A stretch of 64,000 nt of DNA from Ruania alkalisoli (GCF_014960965.1 NZ_CP063169.1:3753581-3817580); one strand, 5' to 3'; shown: positions 9,506-18,256, counted from the first letter of the stretch. The notes: generated by a model from the letters alone, not told the origin. Numbers and translations: made by a program.

Positions 9506-10206
9506 CGGTGCTCCCGTGAGGATGAGGTCGGGGTATGGAAGGCTCCGGCGCCACGCCAGAGCCAGTCGGTCATGAGGTCGGCCATGGTGTCGGCCGGCGG
9601 ATGATCGTCGGAGGTGTCGCTGAGCCACAGGTCACCGACGCCGCGCACGAAGCCGACAACGCCGGCAGCCCAGGCGGCAGCCAGGCGCGGGTCGGATCCG
9701 GAGGCGGCAAGCCGATCCCGCAGCGGGATCTCCACCGAGGCGGAGATGGTGGCCTGGAATCGTGAGAGGGAGGCACCCTCGTCGCCATCGCCCGAGCGGG
9801 TGATGAAGCGGTAGACGTGCGGGGACTTGTCGATCATGGTCGCGTACACACCGACCATGGCACGCAGCCGGTCGCGGGGGTCGGAGTCGGCGTGTGCGGC
9901 AGCGTCGAAGGCCTCGGCCATCTCCTCCAGCACGAGATTGCCGACGGCGCTCTGCAGTCCGGCCTTGTCTGCGAAGTAGCGGTAGACGATCGACTTCGAG
10001 GTCTCCATCGCAACGGCGAGCTCGTCCATGGAGAGGTCCGGCCCGCCGTGGTGAACTGCACGGCGCGCGGCCCGGGCCAGGGCGCGACGCCGTTCGGCAC
10101 GGTGGGCATCCCACCGGCGGGAACGGCCGTCCGTTCCACCTTCGGCCGGGTCGGGGCCTTCGTCTGGGTCCGACTCGGGCACCGACCTCGCTGTGACGCT
10201 GTTCAC
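9502..10206 (-). CDS. TetR family regulator of fatty-acid block
   Basis: 234 residues. The HTH lies at about 36-85 (MDELAVAMETSKSIVYRYFADK) after a disordered acidic N-terminus. The GTG start at 10206 has GATACT about 8 nt upstream, so translation may be leaderless. It overlaps the fadE5-like gene by ATGA and is divergent from the thiolase gene; the shared promoter region holds a palindrome overlapping both -10 boxes. It is therefore the likely repressor of the whole block, sensing an acyl-CoA (inference). Confidence 0.88.
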   Translation of the reverse strand: MNSVTARSVPESDPDEGPDPAEGGTDGRSRRWDAHRAERRRALARAARRAVHHGGPDLSMDELAVAMETSKSIVYRYFADKAGLQSAVGNLVLEEMAEAFDAAAHADSDPRDRLRAMVGVYATMIDKSPHVYRFITRSGDGDEGASLSRFQATISASVEIPLRDRLAASGSDPRLAAAWAAGVVGFVRGVGDLWLSDTSDDHPPADTMADLMTDWLWRGAGAFHTPTSSSREHR

Positions 10207-10214
10207 GTACTCAG

Positions 10215-10229
10215 AGTATCAGGTACTAT
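10215..10229. promoter_or_regulatory. Divergent promoter with TetR operator candidate
   Basis: AGTA-TCAGG-TACT (10215-10227) is a short palindrome. TACTAT (10224-10229) can be the -10 of the thiolase operon and, on the minus strand, GATACT (10220-10215) the -10 of the TetR operon. TATCAG also occurs twice in direct orientation (10217, 10227). One bound repressor would block both promoters. Confidence 0.5.
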
Positions 10230-10342
10230 CAGTTCTAGACATCCATCTCCTGCTCCGGCCGCGGAGATGAGGAAGGATCGAGGCAGGAACCTCACTGCTC
10301 GGCACCTCTTCAGGCATCCACATACGACTGCGAGGACCACCC

Positions 10343-11686
10343 ATGGCATCGACGCCCGAGAACACCACCCCGGCGGTACCGGAACAAGCCAGCCCACGGG
10401 CCGCCGTCATCGGCTCCAACCGGATTCCCTTCGGCAAGGCGGGCGGCGCCTACCGCTCCGCCTCGAACCTGGACATGCTCACCGCCGCACTCAGCGGCCT
10501 GGTGGCCCGGTTCGGGCTCCAGGACGAACGCCTCGGCGACGTCTCCGCGGGGGCCGTCCTCAAGCACTCCCGCGACTTCAACCTCACCCGCGAGGCAGTG
10601 CTCGGCTCCGGACTGGACCCCCACACTCCCGCCTTCGACGTGCAACGCGCCTGCGGGACGAGCGTGGAGACGGTGTGGGCGATCGCCAACAAGATCACCC
10701 TCGGGCAGATCTCCTCCGGCATCGCCGGCGGTGTGGACACCACCTCCGACGCCCCGATCGTGGTCAGCGACCGGCTGCGCAAGACCCTCCTACGCCTGAG
10801 CCGCGCCAAGACGATCCAGCAGCGCCTCGCGCTTCTCACCGCCCTGCGGCCCGGCGATCTGGCCCCAGTGGCACCGAACGTCAACGAGCCACGCACCGGA
10901 CTGTCGATGGGCGAGCACCAGGCGATCACCACCCGCCATTGGGGCATCACCCGCGAGGCGCAGGACGAGATCGCGCTCGCCTCCCACCGCAACCTCGCAG
11001 CGGCGTACGACGACGGCCTCTTCGACGACCTGATCACCCCCTACCGAGGGCTGCTGCGGGACGAGTCGCTACGCGCCGACACCACAGCCGAGAAGCTGGC
11101 CAAGCTCACGCCCGTGTTCGGGAAGCAGGCTCCCGACGCATCGATCACAGCAGGCAACGCCACCCCCCTCTCCGACGGTGCCGCGACCGTCCTGCTCGGC
11201 ACCGACACCTGGGCCGAGGAGCGCGGACTGCCGGTGCTGGCCCACGTGGTCGACGCCGAATCGGCGGCCGTGGACTTCGCCCGCGGCGAAGAAGGGCTCC
11301 TGATGGCCGGCGCCTACGCCGTGCCGCGGTTGCTGGCACGACAGGGGCTCGGACTGGCGGACTTCGACTTCATCGAGATCCACGAGGCATTCGCCTCCAC
11401 CGTGCTCACCACGATGGCCGCCTGGGCGGACGAGGAGTTCATGTCCTCGAAGGTCGGCCTGCCGGCCCTGGGCGAGGTCGACAGATCCCGCCTGAACGTC
11501 GCCGGCTCCTCGCTGGCCGCGGGCCACCCGTTTGCCGCGACCGGCGCCCGGATCGTGGGAACCCTCGCAGCACTGCTGCACCAGAAGAAGCTGAACGACG
11601 GCGCGGCACCATCGACCCCCGTGCGCGGGCTGATCTCCGTGTGCGCTGCCGGCGGACAGGCCGTCGCGATGATCCTGGAGGCGTGA
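10343..11686 (+). CDS. fadA2: Acetyl-CoA acetyltransferase (thiolase), FadA2-like
   Basis: 447 residues. Cleaves 3-ketoacyl-CoA or condenses acetyl-CoA units. Catalytic Cys ~104 in QRACGTSVE, His ~347 in EIHEAF, His ~395 in GHPFAATGAR and the second Cys ~434 in VCAAGGQ are all present. It lacks a short loop found in many FadA proteins and resembles the FadI/FadA2 type. It opens a three-gene run; the stop overlaps the next ATG (TGATG). Gene name assigned by synteny with mycobacteria. Confidence 0.88.
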   Translation: MASTPENTTPAVPEQASPRAAVIGSNRIPFGKAGGAYRSASNLDMLTAALSGLVARFGLQDERLGDVSAGAVLKHSRDFNLTREAVLGSGLDPHTPAFDVQRACGTSVETVWAIANKITLGQISSGIAGGVDTTSDAPIVVSDRLRKTLLRLSRAKTIQQRLALLTALRPGDLAPVAPNVNEPRTGLSMGEHQAITTRHWGITREAQDEIALASHRNLAAAYDDGLFDDLITPYRGLLRDESLRADTTAEKLAKLTPVFGKQAPDASITAGNATPLSDGAATVLLGTDTWAEERGLPVLAHVVDAESAAVDFARGEEGLLMAGAYAVPRLLARQGLGLADFDFIEIHEAFASTVLTTMAAWADEEFMSSKVGLPALGEVDRSRLNVAGSSLAAGHPFAATGARIVGTLAALLHQKKLNDGAAPSTPVRGLISVCAAGGQAVAMILEA

Positions 11687-13032
11687 TGAGCGACACCTAC
11701 CTCGACCTCGTCAATTCCGGTGCCACCAAACAGGTGGCGAAGACGCTCGGCCTGCCCCGGCCCGCCCGGCTGCGACGCACCCACGCCGACGCCGTGGACC
11801 AGCCGCTCCTACCCGGACCGGTCTTGCTCCTGGGCGCCGGGGCACAAGCAGACGCCGCCGCCGAGGCGCTGCTCAGCTGGGACCTGGACGTGCACCGCAC
11901 GCTCCCGCAGGGCCAGGTCGGTGCGATCGTGCTGGTGCTCACCGAGCTCGAGCACCCGGAGCAGATGAGCGACTTCGCGCTCGCTCTCGGCGGCGCGCTG
12001 CGTTCACTGGCTCCCAGCGGCCGCGTGGTCACCATCTCCCGGCCCGCCGAGGGCGCCGAGCCGCAGGTCGCGGCTGCCCGCCACGGCGTTGATGGATTCC
12101 TGCGGTCGGTGGCCAAGGAGCTGCGGGCCGGTGGCACCGGCAACGGGATCGTGATCCACGACGGCGTCGCTGCCGACTCCCCGGGCGTCACCGGGGCGCT
12201 GCGCTTCCTGCTCTCGGCCCGGTCGGCCTTTGTCTCGGGTCAGTTCATCCACGTGACCACGCCCGACGGCGCAACCCCAGCGGACTGGACGCGTCCGCTG
12301 GAGGGGAGGGTCGCCGTCGTGACAGGTGCCGCCCGCGGCATTGGTGCGGCGATCGCACAGGTGCTCTCGCGGGACGGCGCGCACGTGATCGGCGTGGACA
12401 TGCCCGCCTCGGGTGAGCAGCTCGCCGAGGTGATGAACACGGTGCACGGGACAGCGTTGCAGCTCGACATCACATCCGAAGACGCAGGTCAGCGGATACT
12501 CGAGCTGGCGCGTTCCAGGCACGGGCGACTGGACGCCGTCGTGCACAACGCCGGGATTCTGCGCGACAAGCTGCTCGCGAATATGACCCCCGAGAAGTGG
12601 GATGCGGTCGTGGCGGTGAATATCGCCGCGCAGCTGCGGATCAACGAGCAGCTGCTGGCGGCAGACGACCTCGGACCGGAGGGACTGCGGCTGGTCTCGC
12701 TCGCCTCGACGTCGGGCATCGCCGGCAACCGCGGGCAGACGAACTACGGGTACACGAAGGCGGCGGTGATCGGGATGACCCGGTCGCTGGCACCCCGGCT
12801 GGCCGAGCAGGGTGGGACCGCGAACGCGGTGGCGCCCGGATTCATCGAGACCGAGATGACGGCGAAGATCCCGCCGGTGCCGCGCCAGATCGCGCGGCGC
12901 GCCAACTCGCTGCAGCAGGGCGGGCTGCCCGTGGACGTGGCCGAGACGATCGCGTTCCTGCTCTCCCCCCAAGCGGGTGGCATCAACGGCGAGGTGCTGC
13001 GGGTGTGCGGGCAGAACCTGGTGGGCCAGTGA
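11686..13032 (+). CDS. fabG4: 3-oxoacyl-ACP/CoA reductase, long FabG4-like
   Basis: 448 residues with two parts, as in mycobacterial FabG4: an N-terminal flavodoxin-like domain (~1-200) and a C-terminal short-chain dehydrogenase domain. The SDR part shows TGAARGIG (~212-219), the HNAG motif, Ser of LASTSG and Y354-x3-K358. It is expected to interconvert 3-oxoacyl- and 3-hydroxyacyl-CoA with NADH. Translationally coupled to the thiolase (TGATG) and followed 70 bp later by the MaoC hydratase, giving three consecutive beta-oxidation or elongation steps. Confidence 0.9.
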   Translation: MSDTYLDLVNSGATKQVAKTLGLPRPARLRRTHADAVDQPLLPGPVLLLGAGAQADAAAEALLSWDLDVHRTLPQGQVGAIVLVLTELEHPEQMSDFALALGGALRSLAPSGRVVTISRPAEGAEPQVAAARHGVDGFLRSVAKELRAGGTGNGIVIHDGVAADSPGVTGALRFLLSARSAFVSGQFIHVTTPDGATPADWTRPLEGRVAVVTGAARGIGAAIAQVLSRDGAHVIGVDMPASGEQLAEVMNTVHGTALQLDITSEDAGQRILELARSRHGRLDAVVHNAGILRDKLLANMTPEKWDAVVAVNIAAQLRINEQLLAADDLGPEGLRLVSLASTSGIAGNRGQTNYGYTKAAVIGMTRSLAPRLAEQGGTANAVAPGFIETEMTAKIPPVPRQIARRANSLQQGGLPVDVAETIAFLLSPQAGGINGEVLRVCGQNLVGQ

Positions 13033-13102
13033 TCCCCGGTCTCCGCGCAGTCGAGGACGCGAGCCGACGCGGCTCGCCCCGCTCCATGGCCTGGAGGACA
13101 GC

Positions 13103-14026
13103 ATGAGCGCACCCGCCACCGAGAAGATGCTCGCCGCGGTCCCTGGACTCGGCGGCCTGTACGCGAGCGCCCTGGCGAAGTCCGCCAGGCTGATGGTGCG
13201 CGCGCCCGGGCGCGGTCCGACCACGACGCCGCAGGTCACCTACCGCGTAGACGGCGTGCGACCGGATGCTGAACAACTGACCGCCTACCAGCATCTGCTC
13301 GGCGAACCCGCCAGTGATGTGCTGCCCGCCGGCTTCGTGCACGTGACCGGGTTCGGGCTGGCGATGGCGGTGATGGCCCGGGATGACTTCCCGCTGCCGC
13401 TGCTGGGGATGGTGCACGTGGCGAATTCGGTGCGTCAGCGGGAGCCGGTGCGGATAGGCGACGAGCTGACCGTCCGGGCGTGGGCGGAGCGACTGCGGGC
13501 GCACCGCTCCGGCACGCAGGTGGATCTGGTGGTGGAGGTCACCCGCTCCGAGGACGTCGACCCGGCGTGGTCCGGGCGCTCGACCTATCTCGCCAAGGGG
13601 CAGACGCTGCCGGGCCTGGCGCTGCTGGAGACGGACTCGGCGACGTCGAGCGACCCGTGGCCGGAGGGCTACGGTGAGCCCGCCGTCCGGTGGCGCCTGG
13701 CGCGGGATACCGGCCGCCGCTACGCGCAGGTCTCAGGGGACCGGAACCCGATCCACCTGAGCGCGTTGACGGCGAAGGCGTTCGGCTTCCCGCGGGCGAT
13801 AGCGCACGGGATGTACACGGCAGCACGGGCGCTGACCGCAGTCGATGCGGCACGTGTGAGCCCGTCGGAGGCGTTCACGTGGGACGTCAGCTTCGGCAAA
13901 CCAGTGCTCCTGCCCTCGACCGTCGCCCTGTCGCTGCGGCGTGAGGGCGGGGCGATGCAGTACGCGGGGTGGAACGAGCGATCCGGAAAGCGTCACTTCC
14001 ATGGTGCGGTCGCGCCGCTAACCTGA
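13103..14026 (+). CDS. htdX: MaoC-like 3-hydroxyacyl-CoA dehydratase, HtdX-like
   Basis: 307 residues with two hot-dog halves. The second carries the hydratase-2 motif SGDRNPIHLS followed by FGFPRAIAHGMY, with the Asp and His expected to be catalytic. It interconverts 3-hydroxyacyl- and enoyl-CoA. Start ATG 13103 has GGAGG 5 nt upstream. The longer reading frame into the fabG4-like gene is a shadow. Matches Rv0241c in position and length. A strong hairpin follows at 14051. Confidence 0.88.
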   Translation: MSAPATEKMLAAVPGLGGLYASALAKSARLMVRAPGRGPTTTPQVTYRVDGVRPDAEQLTAYQHLLGEPASDVLPAGFVHVTGFGLAMAVMARDDFPLPLLGMVHVANSVRQREPVRIGDELTVRAWAERLRAHRSGTQVDLVVEVTRSEDVDPAWSGRSTYLAKGQTLPGLALLETDSATSSDPWPEGYGEPAVRWRLARDTGRRYAQVSGDRNPIHLSALTAKAFGFPRAIAHGMYTAARALTAVDAARVSPSEAFTWDVSFGKPVLLPSTVALSLRREGGAMQYAGWNERSGKRHFHGAVAPLT

Positions 14027-14050
14027 GCCGCACTCCGGACGCGGCACTGT

Positions 14051-14089
14051 GCGGTTACGAGCAGTCGCTACGTGACTGCCCGCAACCGC
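14051..14089 (+). terminator. Nested hairpin after the fatty-acid operon
   Basis: Outer arms GCGGTT/AACCGC and inner arms GCAGTC/GACTGC with a 7-nt loop, 25 bp after the htdX-like stop. No T-run follows, as is common in high-GC genomes. Confidence 0.6.
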
Positions 14090-14174
14090 GTAGACAGTCT
14101 CCCGACGCCCCAGGACACGACGTCTGTCTCGGGGGCGCTCAGGTGGAACCTCTGAGCCGGAGCATGCGTCGCCC

Positions 14175-15299
14175 TCACGCAGAGCGCGCCCCGAGGTAAG
14201 GCTCGAGCGGGTCGGCCCGCTCGAGCCACGGCAGCAAACCGGCCGCCTCCTCCTCGGAGGTGAGGACGGCGCGCTCGAAGGCGGCGAGCACCTCGTCCCG
14301 GCCCGGTCCCGCACCCACGACCAACCATCGGGTGCTGCACTCCTGGTTGCCCCAGGCATCGGCGATGCCGACCGAGATCTGCCGCCCGCCGCCGTAGAGC
14401 CCGCACACGGAATCGGGCCTGTTCGGCACCCAGAACCGACCCCAGATCACCCGGGGCCCGTTCGCGACGGCGTCGATCTGCTGCAGCAGCCGGCCCGGAT
14501 GCAGCGCCACCGGGGTGTGCAGGTCGAGAGTCCACACGTCCGAGGTCTCGCTCACCCATCCGTGGTCGTCCACCCGCGCGTTCCCGGCCCCGACACCAGG
14601 GCTGGCGCTGGTGGCATGCAGGTGCGCCTCGGCGTGCGCCAGATCGTGGCGCAGGCTCAGCGCGGTGGTGAGCCAGTCCGCGTGCATGTCGGTGACGATG
14701 TCGCTGCCGTGGCGGCGCAGCGCATCGGCAAGGTCGCGGCCCTGACCCTGGGCGCCGCCGTCAAGAAGGACCAGATCGGCCGGCGGCAGCTGGCCGAGCA
14801 CCACCTCAGCCACCGCACGGTCGTCGTCGGGGGCGATCGCGATCTGGCGGTCCGCGACCTCCTCCTCACCGAGCAGCGCGGCAGGAAGCACGTCGGCTGC
14901 GACACAGCAGATGCCGGCGGCTACCACGCCCGGTGCATCGGCCCCAGCAAGGGAGGCCATCAATCCAGCGGTGGCGGGGAGCAGTTCCGCCCCTGGCGGT
15001 AGCGCGAGCAGAACGCCGGCGACACCGTCGGTGCGCACGAGCCGGGCAACGGTTGGTCCGGCGTCCTCGCGAACCGCGCAGGAGGGGCAGACGTGCTCCA
15101 GCTCGACCCACTCGTCCTCGATGACGTCCTGACCGCGCAGCACCCGGCGACGCAGCCGGGCCGTGTCACCGGCGATCTCGATGTCGTGGACGATCGCCGG
15201 CACGTCGGGGCGGTCAGCGAGCGCACTGAGTAGGGCGACCTCTCGGTCGACCGGGTCGATCGTGGCGAGCACGGCCACGGGGCGTACCGACACTGACAT
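14175..15299 (-). CDS. mrf: MRF-like, CobW-family ribosome hibernation factor-recruiting protein
   Basis: 374 residues. It matches the mycobacterial MRF family (Rv0106 type), which brings the hibernation factor to zinc-free ribosomes when zinc is short. Visible are HVCPSCAVRED, the counterpart of the CobW CxxC/CxCC motif, and the C-terminal WGRFWVPNRPDSVCGLYGGG segment. A canonical Walker A is not visible near the N-terminus (LATIDPVDREVAL stands there), as in Rv0106. Start ATG 15299 has AAGGAG 5 nt upstream. It is divergent from four zinc-free ribosomal protein genes across a Zur-type box. Confidence 0.85.
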   Translation of the reverse strand: MSVSVRPVAVLATIDPVDREVALLSALADRPDVPAIVHDIEIAGDTARLRRRVLRGQDVIEDEWVELEHVCPSCAVREDAGPTVARLVRTDGVAGVLLALPPGAELLPATAGLMASLAGADAPGVVAAGICCVAADVLPAALLGEEEVADRQIAIAPDDDRAVAEVVLGQLPPADLVLLDGGAQGQGRDLADALRRHGSDIVTDMHADWLTTALSLRHDLAHAEAHLHATSASPGVGAGNARVDDHGWVSETSDVWTLDLHTPVALHPGRLLQQIDAVANGPRVIWGRFWVPNRPDSVCGLYGGGRQISVGIADAWGNQECSTRWLVVGAGPGRDEVLAAFERAVLTSEEEAAGLLPWLERADPLEPYLGARSA

Positions 15300-15334
15300 G
15301 GGACTCCTTGCTGAGAACGGGAGATGGACAAGAA

Positions 15335-15352
15335 TGAGAATGATTCCTATTA
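15335..15352. promoter_or_regulatory. Zur-type box between mrf and rpmB
   Basis: TGAGAATGATTCCTATTA. It is identical at 15 of 18 positions to the box at 20716-20733 (reverse orientation). The GAATGATTC core resembles known actinobacterial Zur sites. It overlaps the TATTAT -10 (15348-15353) of the leaderless rpmB gene, a repressing position. Confidence 0.82.
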
Positions 15353-15359
15353 TGGTCTC

Positions 15360-15596
15360 ATGTCTGCACACTGCCAACTCACCGGAGCGGTGCCGAGATT
15401 CGGCAACACGATCTCCCACTCCCACCGGCGCACCTCACGCCGATTCAACCCGAACATCCAGAAGCGCACCTACTGGGTGCCGAGCCTGCGCCGGAAGGTC
15501 ACACTGCGCCTGAGCACCCGCGCGATCAAGACCATCGACACGATCGGTATCGAGTCCGCCATCGCCCGCATTCAGGCCCGAGGGGAACGCATCTGA
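15360..15596 (+). CDS. rpmB: 50S ribosomal protein L28, zinc-independent
   Basis: 78 residues, usual length. The core [20 protein letters not shown] is typical of L28. The N-terminus is SAHCQLTG with one Cys only, so the zinc ribbon of the C+ form is absent (C- paralogue). TATTAT lies 6 nt before the ATG, indicating a leaderless transcript. First gene of the four-gene zinc-stress run; its stop overlaps the L33 start (TGATG). Confidence 0.95.
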   Translation: MSAHCQLTGAVPRFGNTISHSHRRTSRRFNPNIQKRTYWVPSLRRKVTLRLSTRAIKTIDTIGIESAIARIQARGERI

Positions 15597-15766
15597 TGGC
15601 CAAGAAGTCCAACGATGTGCGACCCAAGGTCATCATCGAATCCACCGCCGGCACCGGCGTGCGATACATCACCGCGAAGAACCGCCGCAACGATCCCGAT
15701 CGGCTCGTGCTCAAGAAGTACGACCCGAAGATCCGCCGCCACGTCGAGTTCAAGGAGACCCGCTGA
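15596..15766 (+). CDS. rpmG: 50S ribosomal protein L33, zinc-independent
   Basis: 56 residues with no cysteine at all, against the CxxC pairs of zinc-binding L33. [11 protein letters not shown] and [21 protein letters not shown] match the family. TGATG overlaps on both sides couple its translation to L28 and S14. Confidence 0.95.
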   Translation: MAKKSNDVRPKVIIESTAGTGVRYITAKNRRNDPDRLVLKKYDPKIRRHVEFKETR

Positions 15767-16071
15767 TGGCCAAGTCTTCAAAGGTCGCCAAGAACGATCA
15801 GCGCAAGGAGACGGTGGCAAGGTTCGCCGCCGTGCGCGCGGAGCTCAAGAAGGCCTCGGTGGATCCCCACCGCAGCGCCGACGAGCGCGAAGCCGCGATG
15901 CGTGCCCTCCACAAGCTCCCGCGCGACGCCAGCCCCACCCGCGTGCGCAACCGCGACGTGGCCGACGGCCGCCCGCGCGGGCACCTACGCAAGTTCGGCC
16001 TCTCACGCGTGCGGCTGCGCGAGATGGCACTGCGCGGCGAGCTGCCCGGGATCACCAAGTCCAGCTGGTAA
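15766..16071 (+). CDS. rpsN: 30S ribosomal protein S14, zinc-independent long form
   Basis: 101 residues, the long S14 type without the CxxC zinc motif; [14 protein letters not shown] stands where zinc forms carry cysteines. The C-terminal [20 protein letters not shown] is diagnostic. Coupled to L33 by TGATG. Expected to replace the zinc-binding S14 under zinc shortage. Confidence 0.95.
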   Translation: MAKSSKVAKNDQRKETVARFAAVRAELKKASVDPHRSADEREAAMRALHKLPRDASPTRVRNRDVADGRPRGHLRKFGLSRVRLREMALRGELPGITKSSW

Positions 16072-16091
16072 ACGTCATCGAAGGAGAACTC

Positions 16092-16214
16092 ATGAAGGTT
16101 CGTGCGTCACTGCGCTCGTTGAAGAACCAGCCCGGATCGATCGTGGTCCGCCGCCGCGGCAAGACCTACGTGATCAACAAGAAGAACCCGCGGCTCAAGG
16201 CCCGGCAGGGCTGA
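16092..16214 (+). CDS. rpmJ: 50S ribosomal protein L36, zinc-independent
   Basis: 40 residues, [11 protein letters not shown] to NPRLKARQG, with no Cys or His ligands, so it is the C- (YkgO-type) L36. AAGGAG lies 5 nt before ATG 16092. Last gene of the run, 21 bp after S14. A long inverted repeat follows at 16231. Confidence 0.95.
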   Translation: MKVRASLRSLKNQPGSIVVRRRGKTYVINKKNPRLKARQG

Positions 16215-16230
16215 GGCCCCTTTGACCAGC

Positions 16231-16285
16231 CGCCTGTGCGGTGGATCCCCGTCACCTCTCATGACCGCGATCCACCGCACAGGCG
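16231..16285. terminator. 17-bp perfect inverted repeat, bidirectional terminator
   Basis: CGCCTGTGCGGTGGATC (16231-16247) and its exact complement (16269-16285) with a 21-nt loop, between the convergent rpmJ and codB genes. Confidence 0.75.
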
Positions 16286-16312
16286 TTCCGCGCCCTGCAC
16301 GCGTCTGCCGGG

Positions 16313-17650
16313 TTACGCCGACCGTGTCGCCTCAGCGCCCCGCGTCGTCAACCGCCTCACCAACCGCCCGGCCAGCACCGCAGCCAGCAGCGCCACGACG
16401 ATCCCGTTCACCGGCGGGATGCCCCAGCCGAGCTCACCGCTCCCCCAGGCCACTACCGACCCGAGCGCGTACGCCGCCACGTTCTCCCATCGCACGGCTC
16501 CGACCCGCATGGCAGATTCGGGCACCCCGCCGCGCCACCGGCTCCACCACTCCCCGATCAGCACGCCACCGACCGGCGGGATGAGGATCCCGAGCCAGCC
16601 CAGGAACGCGGGCAATGAGTCATAGATACCGGTCACGGCGAGCAGGGTCCCGAGCACCACACCGCCGATCACGAACGGCTTCTTCGAGCGCGAGTTCGCG
16701 ATCTCCGCACCCGCGACGCCGAAGTTGTAGGCGGTGTTGTCGTTGGTGGTCCACAGGTTCCCGACCAGGAACACCACACCCCAGGCCACGAGCCCCAGAT
16801 CGAACAGCACCAGCACGAAGTCGGCCTGCCCGAACGCGAGGGCACCGATCGCGCCGAAGAACAGCATCAGCATGTTCCCGATCAGGAACGCCACCGCCGA
16901 AGCCCCAAATCCCTGCCGCGGCGTGCGTGCGAACCGGGTCCAGTTCGGCGCCTGGGTGCCGCCGGAGACGAAGGTTCCCACGATGATGGTGACGGCTGCG
17001 GCCACCCCCATGGACGCCGTCGGGCGCTGCGCCAGCATCCCCTCGAGCCCGTCAGTCTCGGCGAACGAACGGATCGTCACCCACACGGCCAGCACCAGCA
17101 GCAGCGGCACCGACACCACAGACAAGGCGTACATGCCGCGGTAACCGAAGTACGCCGTCGCCCCCATCGCCAGGCCACCGGCGACCATCAGCAGCCGGAC
17201 CACGAGGTCCGACTCCCACCCGGCCGCCTGAGCGATCAGCTGAGCGAGGGTGGCCACCGTGACGCCATACCAGCCCACTTGTGTGCCGCCCAGCAGCAGC
17301 GACGTCAGGATCGAACCGCGGCGGCCGAACGCGTACCGGCACATCATCACCGTGGTCAGCCCGGTGGACGCGCCGATCCCCCCGATCACGGCCACGTACA
17401 CACCCAGCACCACCGACCCGAGCAGCAGCACCCCCATCAGTGGCCAGAACTCGAATGCGGCGCCCACCTGCGCCCCGGCAAGCATCGTCGGGGTGAAGAA
17501 CGTGAAGCCGAGGAGCACGATCGAGAGGCTGAACAGCGACTTGCGGGCGCCGGGTGGTACCGGCTCCACCGGGTAGTCGGGATCCACGACGGCGGGGCTC
17601 ACCTCAGCCGGTCCGGTCGCCTCTCCCGATGCACGTGTGGGCTCGCTCAT
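16313..17650 (-). CDS. codB: Cytosine permease (NCS1 family)
   Basis: 445 residues with about 12 membrane segments. NCS1 features include FTFFTPTMLAGAQVG in helix 1, GGTQVGWYG, and GTQAPNWTRFARTPRQG. CodB imports cytosine with a cation. Its start overlaps the cytosine deaminase stop (ATGA), so transport and deamination are coupled. The pair sits inside the zinc-responsive island but separated from aztC by a hairpin. Confidence 0.88.
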   Translation of the reverse strand: MSEPTRASGEATGPAEVSPAVVDPDYPVEPVPPGARKSLFSLSIVLLGFTFFTPTMLAGAQVGAAFEFWPLMGVLLLGSVVLGVYVAVIGGIGASTGLTTVMMCRYAFGRRGSILTSLLLGGTQVGWYGVTVATLAQLIAQAAGWESDLVVRLLMVAGGLAMGATAYFGYRGMYALSVVSVPLLLVLAVWVTIRSFAETDGLEGMLAQRPTASMGVAAAVTIIVGTFVSGGTQAPNWTRFARTPRQGFGASAVAFLIGNMLMLFFGAIGALAFGQADFVLVLFDLGLVAWGVVFLVGNLWTTNDNTAYNFGVAGAEIANSRSKKPFVIGGVVLGTLLAVTGIYDSLPAFLGWLGILIPPVGGVLIGEWWSRWRGGVPESAMRVGAVRWENVAAYALGSVVAWGSGELGWGIPPVNGIVVALLAAVLAGRLVRRLTTRGAEATRSA

Positions 17651-18117
17651 TCGCCGATGTCCTCGTTCCAGATGTCGGGGTGATCGGCGATGAACTCACG
17701 CATCATCGCGATGCACGCTGCGTCCTCGAGCACGATCACCTCGACGCCGAGCGCCTCGAGGTCGCCATGCCCGCCGGTGAAGGTGGTGGACTCGCCCACC
17801 ACCACCCGGGAGATCCCGAACTGGCGGATCAGGCCGGTGCAGTACCAGCAGGGCGAGAGCGTGGTGACCATCGTGGTGCCGCGATAGGTGCGCTGCCGGC
17901 CGGCATTGCGGAAGGCATCGGTCTCACCGTGCGCGGAGGGATCACCGTCCTGCACGCGACGGTTGTGGCCGCGGCCGAGTACCTCACCGTCGGCGGAGAT
18001 CAGCGCGGCGCCGATCGGCACGCCACCCTCGGCCATTCCGGTGCGGGCCTCCTCGACAGCGATCGCGAGCCACGCGCGTAGCGTGGCCTCATCCGGGGGA
18101 CCGGGCTGGCGGGTCAT
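17647..18117 (-). CDS. Cytosine deaminase, small zinc (Fcy1-like) type
   Basis: 156 residues, close to yeast cytosine deaminase (158), not the large bacterial CodA. The CDA motif is complete: H63-x-E65 in SAHGETD and C90-x2-C93 in SPCWYCTG bind zinc and supply the proton shuttle. Converts cytosine to uracil plus ammonia for pyrimidine salvage. Start ATG 18117 has GGAG upstream. The C-terminal EFIADHPDIWNEDIG helix matches the yeast enzyme. Guanine or other base deamination cannot be excluded. Confidence 0.88.
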   Translation of the reverse strand: MTRQPGPPDEATLRAWLAIAVEEARTGMAEGGVPIGAALISADGEVLGRGHNRRVQDGDPSAHGETDAFRNAGRQRTYRGTTMVTTLSPCWYCTGLIRQFGISRVVVGESTTFTGGHGDLEALGVEVIVLEDAACIAMMREFIADHPDIWNEDIGE

Positions 18118-18256
18118 GGGAACTCCGTGGATCGAACGGCGGGGCGGCGCACATGATCCGCTCCTCGGTCGAGCGGGACGATACCGCGTGCATGTCACGG
18201 GTTCATTTCTGCTGGTCCGCACCGACGGCACTACACAAGTCCGCAGCGACGACGAC

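Noticed and set aside
9817-13032. 1071-residue plus-strand open frame
   Set aside because: Only the part from 11686 (fabG4-like) is coding; upstream it is a shadow of the TetR and thiolase genes with Arg/Pro-rich nonsense.
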